From DASXMR01 sp036495525 (lineage in GTDB: Bacteria > Actinomycetota > Actinomycetes > Streptosporangiales > Streptosporangiaceae), in the NCBI GenBank assembly GCA_036495525.1, contig DASXMR010000094.1:1-16222 (forward strand): DNA of 16,222 nucleotides, written 5' to 3'. The position numbers and the translations under genes were made by a program. The notes under the pieces were generated by a model, which saw only the letters and a list, made by a program, of their open reading frames with translations, had not been told where the DNA came from and did not search any database. How positions within the stretch are numbered: the stretch's first letter is position 1; each line of letters opens with the position of its first letter. Below, in pieces: positions 6,346-13,086 of the stretch.

Positions 6346-7296
6346 TCAGCTGGCGGCCGTGGCCCTGGCCAGGTCGGCCCGGCGCTGCATCGCCTGCCGG
6401 TACAGCCGGCCAGCGCGGTAGGACGAGCGCACTAGCGGGCCGGACATCACGCCGGCGAAGCCCAGCTCGGTGGCCTCCTCGGCCAGCTCGTCGAACTCCT
6501 GCGGCGTTACCCAGCGAATGACCGGGTGGTGCCGCGGCGATGGCCGCAGGTACTGGGTGATCGTGACCAGCTCGCAGCCGGCCGCGAGCAGGTCAGCCAG
6601 CGCCGCGCTGATCTCCTCGCGTTCCTCGCCCATGCCGAGGATCAGATTCGACTTGGTGACCAGGCCGGCCTGCCCGGCAACGCTGAGCACGTCCAGCGAG
6701 CGCTCGTAGCGGAAGCCGGGCCTGATCCGCCGGAAGATACGCGGCACCGTCTCGATGTTGTGCGCCAGCACCTCGGGCCGGGCCGAGAACACCTCAGCGA
6801 GCTGGTCGGGCTCGGCGCTGAAATCGGGGATCAGCAGCTCAACGCCGCAGCCAGGCACGTCCTGGTGGATCTGCCGTGCTGTCTGCGCGTACAGCCAGGC
6901 GCCTCCGTCGGGCAGGTCGTCCCTGGCCACCCCCGTCACCGTCGCGTACCGCAGGCCCATCGAGGCGACCGACTCGGCCACCCGGCGCGGCTCGTCGGTG
7001 TCCAGCGGGGCTGGCTTGCCGGTGGCGATCTGGCAGAAATCGCAGCGCCTGGTGCACTGGTCGCCGCCGATCAGGAACGTCGCCTCGCGGTCTTCCCAGC
7101 ATTCGAAGATGTTCGGGCAGCCGGCCTCCTCGCACACCGTGTGCAGTCCCTCGCTGCGCACGAGCTGCTTCAGCTCGGCGTACTGCGGGCCGGTACGCAG
7201 CCTCGTCTTAATCCACGGCGGCTTGCGCTCGATCGGGGTCTCGCTGTTGCGCGCCTCCAGCCGCAGCAGCCGGCGATTGTCTGGTGCGATGGCCAC
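6346..7296 (-). CDS. lipA: Lipoyl synthase (radical SAM)
   Basis: LipA inserts two sulfur atoms into octanoyl groups carried on lipoyl domains, completing lipoate in the cytoplasm. The protein has 316 residues. The auxiliary iron-sulfur cluster motif is present as C55, C60 and C66 (CEEAGCPNIFEC). The radical SAM cluster motif is CTRRCDFC with C81, C85 and C88. The C-terminal RSSY (290-293) supplies the serine that ligates the auxiliary cluster. Other family signatures visible are GVARDDLPDGGA, HNIETVPR and ITQYLRPSPRHHPV. The GTG at 7296 is chosen because it begins the conserved N-terminus; TACCCT ends six bases upstream and only a weak GGAA lies between. Its direct partners in the window are lipB and the E2 protein. 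Transcription runs on toward the DUF4191 gene. All catalytic residues appear intact. Confidence 0.97.
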   Translation of the reverse strand: MAIAPDNRRLLRLEARNSETPIERKPPWIKTRLRTGPQYAELKQLVRSEGLHTVCEEAGCPNIFECWEDREATFLIGGDQCTRRCDFCQIATGKPAPLDTDEPRRVAESVASMGLRYATVTGVARDDLPDGGAWLYAQTARQIHQDVPGCGVELLIPDFSAEPDQLAEVFSARPEVLAHNIETVPRIFRRIRPGFRYERSLDVLSVAGQAGLVTKSNLILGMGEEREEISAALADLLAAGCELVTITQYLRPSPRHHPVIRWVTPQEFDELAEEATELGFAGVMSGPLVRSSYRAGRLYRQAMQRRADLARATAAS

Positions 7297-7302
7297 GTTT
7301 CC

Positions 7303-7308
7303 AGGGTA
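7303..7308 (-). promoter_or_regulatory. Candidate -10 of lipA, start codon at about +1
   Basis: On the minus strand the region reads TACCCTGGAAACGTG, with the GTG being the lipA start codon. The TANNNT hexamer is six bases from the GTG, the spacing seen in leaderless actinobacterial genes. A nearly identical arrangement precedes lipB at 10414-10428. Confidence 0.45.
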
Positions 7309-7449
7309 CGTGGGTGTGGCAGGGTCGCGGACGGCGCAGCCCGCTGGCTGGCCGGCCAGGCAGCCGGCGTCATCATGGAGCTGTCCGGCCGGCTACCGCC
7401 GGAACTCGGAGCGGCACTGCGCTTCGCCGAAGAGAACCCGGGAGACCTC

Positions 7450-7794
7450 ATGACAGAGCAACCTCCAGGCTTTGATGACGATCAGCTGCCAGAAGAGCCC
7501 GAGGAAGACGAAGCCTTCCACCGGAACCGGCGGGAGCATGGCGGCGCGCCGCAGCGCCTGGACGATGACCAGCTGGCCCGGCTGACCGAGGAAGAGCGCG
7601 TTGAGGCCGGCCTGGACGCCTTCGACCCGGACGAGGTGCCCCCGGCCACCGACGAGCCGCCAGAGCCGGACATCACCACGACGGACACCTTCGAGGAAGA
7701 ACGCGCCGAGGTGCGCCGCGAGGTCGACAAGGACGAGCTCGGCCCGGTCAGCGAGAGCGAGCCGTTCCCGCCGTCGCACTACGACAGGTCCTGA
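7450..7794 (+). CDS. Small acidic, probably disordered protein of unknown function
   Basis: A 114-residue protein in which 38 residues are Asp or Glu, with many prolines and no hydrophobic segment, so mostly disordered and cytoplasmic. The central LTEEERVEAGLDAFDPDEVP (residues 45-64) looks like the most ordered and conserved part. I do not recognise a named family, though similar acidic proteins occur as actinobacterial hypotheticals. The ATG at 7450 is chosen because GGGAGA lies four bases upstream. An in-frame ATG at 7375 would add 25 residues (beginning MELSGRLPPELG) but has no such site. It is divergent from lipA and 59 bases before the histidyl-tRNA synthetase gene. Coding status is supported by strong GC bias in third positions and clean termination. 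Confidence 0.7.
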   Translation: MTEQPPGFDDDQLPEEPEEDEAFHRNRREHGGAPQRLDDDQLARLTEEERVEAGLDAFDPDEVPPATDEPPEPDITTTDTFEEERAEVRREVDKDELGPVSESEPFPPSHYDRS

Positions 7795-7853
7795 CCAGGC
7801 GGGCGCCAGGCCGCGGCGGGCCGATGTGACGCTGGGCCGCCCGGTCCGGGAAC

Positions 7854-9179
7854 ATGGGCTGCATGCCCACGCAGTTTGACCCGCCGTCAGGAACCCGCGA
7901 CTTCCTCGCCGCCGAGCTCGCCAGGCGCGAGCGTGCCTTCGCCGTCATCCGCGACGTCTTCGGGCGATACGGCTTCGAGCCGCTGCAGACTCCCTCGTTC
8001 GAGCGGCTCGACGTGCTGACCGGAAAGTACGGCGAGGAGGGCGAGAAGCTCATCTTCAAGATCCTGCGGCGCGGCGAGCATGAGGCGTCCGGCGAGGCCG
8101 ACCTGGCCCTGCGCTACGACATGACCGTGCCGCTGGCCAGGGTCACCGCCGCCTACGGCAGCCAGCTGCCCACCCCGTACAAGCGGTACGCGATCGGCCC
8201 GGTGTGGCGGGCCGACCGGCCAGGGCACGGGCGGTACCGCGAGTTCACCCAGTGCGACGTGGACATCGTCGGCTCCTCATCCCCGATGAGCGACGCCGAG
8301 GTCATCTGCGCCATGCACGACGTGGTGAGCGAGCTGCGGGTAGGCGCCTTCGGGATCCAGCTCAACTCCCGGCGGCTGCTCGCCGGCCTGCTCGAGGTGT
8401 TCGGTGTCCAGCAGGGTGCCGGGTCAGGCGTGCTCATCTCGCTTGACAAGCTCGACAAGCTGCCCCCGCCGGAGGTCATCGCCGAGCTTGCCGAGCGCGG
8501 GCTGCCGGAGTCGGTGGCCGGCGAGCTTGTTGACGCGGTCAGCGCGCCGGACGCGGTCGGCCGGATGCGAGAAGCGCTCAAGGGCAGCGAGGAGGGCCTG
8601 GCTGGCCTGGACGAGGTCAACCGGGTGCTCGACCTGGTGGCCCCGCAGCTGCCGCCCGAGCGCGTCGGGTTCTCGCCAGCCCTGGTGCGCGGACTCAGCT
8701 ACTACACCGGCCCGATCTGGGAGGTCACCGCTGGCAGCGGCGGGTCGCTGGCCGGCGGCGGCCGGTATGACTACCTGATCGAGCAGCTCGGCGGCCCGGA
8801 CGCGCCGGCCACCGGCGGCTCGCTTGGCCTGGAGCGCCTCCTGCTCATGCAGGCCGGCGCCGACGACAGCGCGTTCGCCAGGCTCGACGTGGCCGTGACC
8901 GTTATCGGTGACGAGCTGGCCGCCAGCTCCTTCGGCTTCGCCGCGCAGGCCCGCGAGGCCGGCTTGCGGGCCGGGGTCTACCTGGGCTCGTCCGGCAAGC
9001 TGGGCAGGCAGCTCAAGTGGGCCAGCGACCAGGGCGCGCGGTGGAGCCTCATCTACGGCCCGGCTGAGGCAGCTGCCGGCACGGTGACAGTGCGGGACAT
9101 GGTCAGCGGCGAGCAGGCCGCGGTGCCGGCCACCGGCCTGCGCGAGCACCTGGCCGCCATGGCGGGCCAGGGTGGCTGA
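7854..9179 (+). CDS. hisS: Histidyl-tRNA synthetase, non-canonical subfamily for actinomycetes
   Basis: Class II synthetase that charges tRNA-His with histidine. Of 441 residues, motif 1 is at about 22-50 (RRERAFAVIRDVFGRYGFEP). The substrate loop LALRYDMTVPLARV follows at 84-97. Motif 2 is YAIGPVWRADRPGHGRYREF (112-131), running into TQCDVDIVG. The histidine-binding signatures are LVRGLSYYTGP (277-287, with the catalytic Arg at 279) and GGGRYD (301-306), and motif 3 is GGSLGLERLL (321-330). A C-terminal anticodon-binding domain follows (about 345-435, beginning LDVAVTVIGDELAA). The usual RGLDYY reads RGLSYY. Motif 2 with VWRADRP resembles the group I associate with Bacteroidetes and eukaryotes rather than the usual actinobacterial FFRYERP type, so this may be a second gene copy. 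An ATG at 7863 is an equally plausible start. It overlaps the next gene by eight bases. Confidence 0.88.
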   Translation: MGCMPTQFDPPSGTRDFLAAELARRERAFAVIRDVFGRYGFEPLQTPSFERLDVLTGKYGEEGEKLIFKILRRGEHEASGEADLALRYDMTVPLARVTAAYGSQLPTPYKRYAIGPVWRADRPGHGRYREFTQCDVDIVGSSSPMSDAEVICAMHDVVSELRVGAFGIQLNSRRLLAGLLEVFGVQQGAGSGVLISLDKLDKLPPPEVIAELAERGLPESVAGELVDAVSAPDAVGRMREALKGSEEGLAGLDEVNRVLDLVAPQLPPERVGFSPALVRGLSYYTGPIWEVTAGSGGSLAGGGRYDYLIEQLGGPDAPATGGSLGLERLLLMQAGADDSAFARLDVAVTVIGDELAASSFGFAAQAREAGLRAGVYLGSSGKLGRQLKWASDQGARWSLIYGPAEAAAGTVTVRDMVSGEQAAVPATGLREHLAAMAGQGG

Positions 9180-9672
9180 CGAGAACAGCGCGGCCAGCGG
9201 CTTCCTCGACCCGGACACCTGGTTCGCCACGCTGCCCGGCGTCGTCGTCGCGGCCGGCGCGCTGTTCACCGATCCGGGCGGCAGCGTGCTGCTGGTCAAG
9301 CCCAACTACCGGGACCACTGGACGCTGCCGGGCGGCATCTGCGAGCTAGGCGAGCCGCCGCACCTCGGCTGTGCCAGGGAGATCAGCGAGGAGCTCGGCC
9401 TGCGCTGCACGCCGGGGCCGCTGCTGGCGATCGACTGGTCGCAGGCCTACGGCAGCCATCAGCGGCCGATCATGCACTTCGTTTTCGACGGCGGCACGCT
9501 GGCCGACGGCTCGGGCATCGTGCTGCAGCAGGAGGAGCTGGACGACTGGCGCTTTATCCCGCCGGCGGAGCTGGCCGGCTATCTCGCGCCCTACGGCGTG
9601 GCCAGGATGCGCGCTGCCCTGGCGGGCAGGGCCGCAGGCGCCGCTATCTACCAGCCAGCCTTCCGCGGCTAG
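9172..9672 (+). CDS. NUDIX hydrolase, substrate unknown
   Basis: A 166-residue single-domain protein. The NUDIX box is complete at about residues 55-77 (GICELGE, then AREISEELGL), which binds the metal and cleaves a nucleoside diphosphate linked to another group. Before it are VVVAAGALFTDPGGSVLLVK and YRDHWTLPGG, the normal leading strands of the fold; after it QRPIMHFVFDGG and EELDDWRFIPPAEL fit the rest. The GTG start at 9172 lies inside the end of hisS, with the overlap GTGGCTGA, so translation is probably coupled. The substrate cannot be read from the sequence. It converges on lipB with 12 bases between the stops. It is unrelated in detail to nudC at 4643: no zinc ribbon and no SQPWPFP signature. 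Confidence 0.88.
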   Translation: MADENSAASGFLDPDTWFATLPGVVVAAGALFTDPGGSVLLVKPNYRDHWTLPGGICELGEPPHLGCAREISEELGLRCTPGPLLAIDWSQAYGSHQRPIMHFVFDGGTLADGSGIVLQQEELDDWRFIPPAELAGYLAPYGVARMRAALAGRAAGAAIYQPAFRG

Positions 9673-9684
9673 CAACGCCAGCCG

Positions 9685-10416
9685 TCAGCGAGCCCGGGCG
9701 GCGGACGGCACTGGCCCGGCCTCGCCGGCGGCCAGCAGCACGTCCGGCCTGGCGTGCCGCCACGAGGCGTGCCCGAGCACGCTGGCCAGCCACGACTCGG
9801 CCGGGCCGAGCACGTCCTGCACCGTGACCGGCCGGCCGGCCTCGGCGGACAGCGAGGTCATCAGCACGTCGGGCAGGCCGCACGGCACGATGCGGCCGAA
9901 CCAGCCCAGGTCGCAATCGCAGTTCAGGGCGAAGCCGTGCATGGTCACCCCGCGCGCCACCCGGATCCCGATGGAGGCGATCTTGCGGTCCTGACCGCCA
10001 TGCGGGGCCGGGATCCAGACTCCGCTGCGGCCCTCGACCCGGCTGGTCCGCACGCCGAAATCGGCGCAGACCCTGATCAGCGCCTCCTCGATGGCGCGCA
10101 CGTAGCTGATCACGTCGACCGGCTCGGCCAGCTGCACGATCGGATAGCCGACCAGCTGGCCCGGCCCGTGCCAGGTGATCTTGCCGCCCCGGTCTACCTC
10201 GATGACCGGGGCGCCGGGATCGCCGAGCGGGCGGTCCTGCTGGCTGGTGCGCTTCCCGGCGGTATACACCGGCTTGTGCTCCAGCAGGACGCACGTGTCT
10301 GGGATCCGGCCGGCCACCCGGCGCTCGTGCAGCGTCCGCTGCAGTTGCCAGGCCTGCCGGTAGTCGACTGCCTCGGCGCCGAAACCCGCCCGCACGTAAG
10401 TCAGCTTGCCGGTCAC
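9685..10416 (-). CDS. lipB: Lipoyl(octanoyl) transferase
   Basis: LipB moves octanoyl groups from acyl carrier protein to lysines of lipoyl domains, the step before LipA. The protein has 243 residues, slightly longer than the core family because of an Ala-rich tail after about residue 225. Family signatures are LLEHKPVYTAGKR (44-56), RGGKITWHGPGQLVGYP (76-92), KIASIGIRV with Lys145, and TMHGFALN (158-165). The catalytic cysteine is Cys179 in PCGLPD; Lys145 completes the Cys/Lys pair. The GTG at 10416 is preceded by TAGGCTGGAAGC, in which GGAAG could be a ribosome-binding site and TAGGCT a -10 of a leaderless transcript. In this window lipB is separated from lipA by the divergent block at 7450-9672. 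The gene lies just downstream of a decayed kinase gene. Assignment is firm. Confidence 0.96.
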   Translation of the reverse strand: MTGKLTYVRAGFGAEAVDYRQAWQLQRTLHERRVAGRIPDTCVLLEHKPVYTAGKRTSQQDRPLGDPGAPVIEVDRGGKITWHGPGQLVGYPIVQLAEPVDVISYVRAIEEALIRVCADFGVRTSRVEGRSGVWIPAPHGGQDRKIASIGIRVARGVTMHGFALNCDCDLGWFGRIVPCGLPDVLMTSLSAEAGRPVTVQDVLGPAESWLASVLGHASWRHARPDVLLAAGEAGPVPSAARAR

Positions 10417-10422
10417 GCTTCC

Positions 10423-10428
10423 AGCCTA
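10423..10428 (-). promoter_or_regulatory. Candidate -10 of lipB, start codon at about +1
   Basis: On the minus strand the region reads TAGGCTGGAAGCGTG, with the GTG being the lipB start. The TANNNT hexamer is six bases from the GTG. It matches the lipA start region at 12 of 15 positions. No -35 is recognisable. Confidence 0.45.
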
Positions 10429-10470
10429 AGCGCACCGCACGAGGAGCCGGGCGTGCCCTGCCGGGCGCGG

Positions 10471-10682
10471 TCAGCCGCGGGGTGAGCCACCCGCGGCAGC
10501 GGGCTCTGCGCCGGCGAGGAAGTGCCGCACGGTGCGGGGACTGCGCAGCACGTGCAGGGTTGGACCGGCGACCAGAAGAGCGTGTCCAGCTCGACAACCG
10601 GCAGACTCAGGGCTGCGCCAAGCCGGGCGGCGAGCACTCACTTGCCTGCCCCGCCGCGGCCGAAGATGACGACCCGCCGCAT
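10471..10682 (-). pseudogene. Decayed P-loop (adenylate-kinase-like) ATPase gene with stop and internal deletion
   Basis: The remnant starts at an ATG at 10682 preceded by GGAGGAGC. The first 14 codons read MRRVVIFGRGGAGK, a Walker A motif, and the next codon is TGA (10638-10640) where Ser or Thr is expected. The same frame continues VLAARLGAALSLPVVELDTL then FWSP, the normal N-terminus of the topology-modulation/adenylate-kinase-like family. After about 10570 the frame changes and reads LHVLRSPRTVRHFLAGA before a stop at 10471-10473. From memory, that resembles the C-terminal end of the same family (HVLRTPRAVRRFLAG). Intact members are around 170 residues, so roughly the middle two thirds has been lost. 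The two lesions together make an active product very unlikely. It lies between lipB and the divergent membrane-protein gene and fills most of the otherwise gene-free stretch 10417-10898. Confidence 0.75.
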
Positions 10683-10898
10683 GCTCCTCCGTTCAGCGGA
10701 ACCCGCATGGCCTTGGCGGACATTATCGGTATAGAGGGGTAAATGCGGGCCGCGCTGGATATGCAGTATTCAGCGGGGTTCGGCCCCGCCGCGTGGATGG
10801 CGGCGGAGTGTGCGCCAGCGGGAATGCGGATCCGGTGCGAGCGGGTTCCAGCAGGTGCGCGGGGGCGGTGCGGCAGCCCGTGCCGGGGAGGTGGGGTC

Positions 10899-11627
10899 AT
10901 GATCGAGCAGGACGAACTGCAGCGGATGTCCCCGCAGCAGCGGCTGGAGCTCGCCCGGGCGATCATCCTGCTGGACGGCCAGCCGCCCGGCGCGAGCCGG
11001 GGGAGTGCGCGACGCCGGGCGGTGGCGCTCGCCTTGACCATCGGGTGCTGCGCCGTGCTGGTCGCCTGGATCGCCGTGCTTGCGCTGACGCTGCCGCGGT
11101 TCTACCGCACCGGCGGCTGGCGCGGCGCCTGGGTCGGCTTTGACATTGCACTGCTGCTGGCGTTCGCCGCGACCGGCTGGGCCGCCTGGCGGCGGCGCCA
11201 GGTGCTCATCATCTGCCTGGTGGTGCTCGCTACCCTGCTGTGCTGTGACGCCTGGTTCGACGTGGTGCTCGACGCGGGTACCAGCGGATTTGGGGAGAGC
11301 CTGCTGCTGGCCCTGCTGGTCGAGCTGCCGCTGGCCGCGCTGGCGATCCTGGCGGCGCGCCGGCTCCTGCGGCTGACCACCGCGATGATGACCGGCCACA
11401 GCATAGCTACCGGTGCGGTCCGGCTGCGTGACATCCCGCTGCTCGGCCTCGGGCCCGAGCGCCGAATCCGCGACCTGCTGGCGGAGATCACGCCGCCGGC
11501 CCCGTCGGCCGCCGGTCCGGACTCGGGCCGGTCAAGCCCGGCCGGGGCTCGCGACGGCGCGGCCAGGGCACGCCCGCTCGCGGCAGCCAGGCGCCGCCTG
11601 ACGTCGGCTGGCGGACGGGCTGAGTGA
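10899..11627 (+). CDS. Four-helix membrane protein of unknown function
   Basis: I do not recognise a named family, though similar actinobacterial hypotheticals exist. The protein has 242 residues. It has a short cytoplasmic N-terminus with MSPQQRLELARAIILLDGQ, then transmembrane segments at about 40-65, 79-97, 101-125 and 133-153, and a basic/Ala/Pro-rich C-terminal tail from about 200. Distinctive features are WVGFDIALLLAFAATGWAAW and LLCCDAWFDVVLDAGT, with acidic residues inside or beside helices, which are unusual and may be functional. The ATG at 10899 is chosen because a purine-rich GGGGAGGTGGGG precedes it. An in-frame start at 10743 would add a Cys/Gly/Arg-rich segment that looks non-coding. 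The 216-base upstream region otherwise holds only the start region of the divergent kinase pseudogene. Convergent with the next gene. Confidence 0.75.
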   Translation: MIEQDELQRMSPQQRLELARAIILLDGQPPGASRGSARRRAVALALTIGCCAVLVAWIAVLALTLPRFYRTGGWRGAWVGFDIALLLAFAATGWAAWRRRQVLIICLVVLATLLCCDAWFDVVLDAGTSGFGESLLLALLVELPLAALAILAARRLLRLTTAMMTGHSIATGAVRLRDIPLLGLGPERRIRDLLAEITPPAPSAAGPDSGRSSPAGARDGAARARPLAAARRRLTSAGGRAE

Positions 11628-11695
11628 GCGCGCGCCGCTTTGCTGGCTGACGGCTATCAGGCCGGATCGTTCCTGCCGCTGTGCCGTGACGGCCC

Positions 11696-12106
11696 TCACA
11701 GCGCCTTGAGCACGCCGACAAGGAAAATGCCGATGCCAATTGGCTCTCCGACCGCGGCGAGTGCGCCCAGCACCGCTGTCCTGGCCTTATCGGTGAACTC
11801 GTCCTTCACGCCGCTGCGCCAGTTCAGGGTGTCCTTCACCGCGACCAGGGCGGAGGAGATAACGAGCATCCAGGCGGCCACGTCGTGCCAGGCCGGGCTG
11901 AGCGTTGACAGCCTGACCGCCCACACCAGGCCGAGCAGCACCGCACCGTGCAGCAGCGTGCCGACGTGCGCCGTCATCAGGTACCTCGGCGTAGCAGGCG
12001 CGCCCTTGACGCGGGTCGCGATGATGGCGTAGCCCAGCAGCGCCCCGTAGGCGAGATTCAGCACGCCGCCGACGATCAGCACCTTCTCAGCGGCCGTGAG
12101 AACCAT
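11696..12106 (-). CDS. Four-helix membrane protein, possibly distantly related to SOI/HabA-type isomerases
   Basis: A 136-residue protein from the ATG at 12106 (a GTG one codon upstream is possible) with hydrophobic segments at about 7-29, 43-65, 75-93 and 109-132. The second segment begins TAHVGTLLHG with two histidines. This pattern, a small four-helix protein with an AH motif at the start of helix 2, recalls styrene oxide isomerase and hydroxylaminobenzene mutase. The similarity is weak and from memory, so function is left open. Helix 3 is followed by NWRSGVKDEFTDKARTA, a charged cytoplasmic loop. There is no ribosome-binding site. TATCAT ends six bases before the ATG, suggesting a leaderless transcript. 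It stands alone on this strand, 64 bases after the next gene's end. Confidence 0.7.
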   Translation of the reverse strand: MVLTAAEKVLIVGGVLNLAYGALLGYAIIATRVKGAPATPRYLMTAHVGTLLHGAVLLGLVWAVRLSTLSPAWHDVAAWMLVISSALVAVKDTLNWRSGVKDEFTDKARTAVLGALAAVGEPIGIGIFLVGVLKAL

Positions 12107-12112
12107 CACACG

Positions 12113-12118
12113 ATGATA
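12113..12118 (-). promoter_or_regulatory. Candidate -10 for a leaderless small membrane-protein transcript
   Basis: On the minus strand TATCAT ends six bases before the ATG at 12106 and three before the alternative GTG. A GATAAC 17 bases further upstream is a poor -35. The position favours the ATG as the true, leaderless start. Confidence 0.45.
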
Positions 12119-12170
12119 TCTGTTGACTACGTTCTGTTATCGGCACGCCACGTGGTCAGCGGGCGGTCTG

Positions 12171-13070
12171 TTAGCTGCCAAGCTCGGCAGGCAGGGCCTG
12201 GCTGATAAACGGATAGCGGAACTCGAAGCCGGCCTGCTGCAGCCGGGCTGGCAGGACCCGCTGGCCGGTCAGCAGCTCATCAGAAAGCTCACCGAGTGCG
12301 GTCCTGATCAGCGGCGCGGCGACCCGCAGCCGGGCGGGCCGGTGCAGCGCGGCGGCCATGGCGCTGGTCAGCTCCGCGTTGCTGACGGGCTCGGGTGCGG
12401 TCAGGTTGACCGGGCCCGGCAAGCCGGGCTGGTCGAGCAGGTAGCCCATGGCGCGCACCGCGTCGGTGAGCGCGATCCAGCTGACGTACTGCTGCCCGCT
12501 GCCGAGCCGCGCGCCGAGCCCGAGCCGGAACAGCGGCACCAGGTGCTTGAGCAGGCCCCCGGAACTGCCGAGCACGACGCCAAGCCGCATGGTGGTCACC
12601 CGGACGCCGGCCTGACTCGCCCCGGCCGCCGCGTCCTCCCAGGCCCTCGCCAGCTCCGGCAGGAATCCTGTGCCTGGCGGCGCGGTCTCGTCGACGGCAC
12701 GGTCGCCGGTATCGCCGTACCAGCCGACCGCCGAGCCGCCAAGCAGCACCGGCGGCGGATCGGCAGCCGCGGTCATCGCGGCGACGAGGCCCTCAGTGGC
12801 CTGAACCCGGCTCGAGCGCAGCGCCGCCTTCCTGGCCGCGGTCCACCGGCCGCCGTCGATCGGCGCGCCAGCAAGGAAGACCACGCCGTCCAGGCCGCTG
12901 AGCGCCCTCGGGTCAAGACCGCCGGCTGGCGCCACCGGATCCCAGCTGATCTCGCTGGCCGACCGCGGTGCCCGCCGGACCAGCCGCAGCACCTGATGCC
13001 CGTCCCGGCCGAGGCTGGCCGTCAGCGCGCCGCCGACCAGGCCGGACGAGCCCGCGACCGCGATGCGCAT
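12171..13070 (-). CDS. TIGR01777-type epimerase-like NAD(P)-binding protein
   Basis: A 299-residue member of the extended short-chain dehydrogenase family also called SulA/YfcH-like. The N-terminal MRIAVAGSSGLVGGAL carries the GxxGxxG dinucleotide-binding loop (Gly7, Gly10, Gly13). Family-specific stretches follow: VVFLAGAPIDGGRW, SAVGWYGDTGDRAVDE, LARAWEDAAAGA, TTMRLGVVLGSSGGLL and QYVSWIALTDAVRAM. GPVNLTAPEPVSNAEL (about 220-235) and a C-terminal DUF1731-like segment with GQRVLPARLQQAGFEFRYP complete the protein. The biochemical role is not established for the family. It begins 16 bases after the E2 stop codon, on the same strand, so it is very likely co-transcribed with sucB; this neighbourhood is, from memory, common in actinomycetes. 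The start has no strong ribosome-binding site, suggesting dependence on translation from upstream. Confidence 0.92.
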   Translation of the reverse strand: MRIAVAGSSGLVGGALTASLGRDGHQVLRLVRRAPRSASEISWDPVAPAGGLDPRALSGLDGVVFLAGAPIDGGRWTAARKAALRSSRVQATEGLVAAMTAAADPPPVLLGGSAVGWYGDTGDRAVDETAPPGTGFLPELARAWEDAAAGASQAGVRVTTMRLGVVLGSSGGLLKHLVPLFRLGLGARLGSGQQYVSWIALTDAVRAMGYLLDQPGLPGPVNLTAPEPVSNAELTSAMAAALHRPARLRVAAPLIRTALGELSDELLTGQRVLPARLQQAGFEFRYPFISQALPAELGS

Positions 13071-13086
13071 GCCAGCAGACCGTCCG

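Noticed and set aside
7348..7359. Perfect 12-base palindrome CTGGCCGGCCAG between lipA and the acidic-protein gene
   Set aside because: Built from GGCC/CCGG words that recur throughout the window; no second copy at an operator-like spacing.
10743..10898. Upstream in-frame start for the 242-residue membrane protein
   Set aside because: The extra 52 residues are Gly/Arg/Cys-rich with no helix or conservation, whereas the ATG at 10899 has a purine-rich ribosome-binding region.
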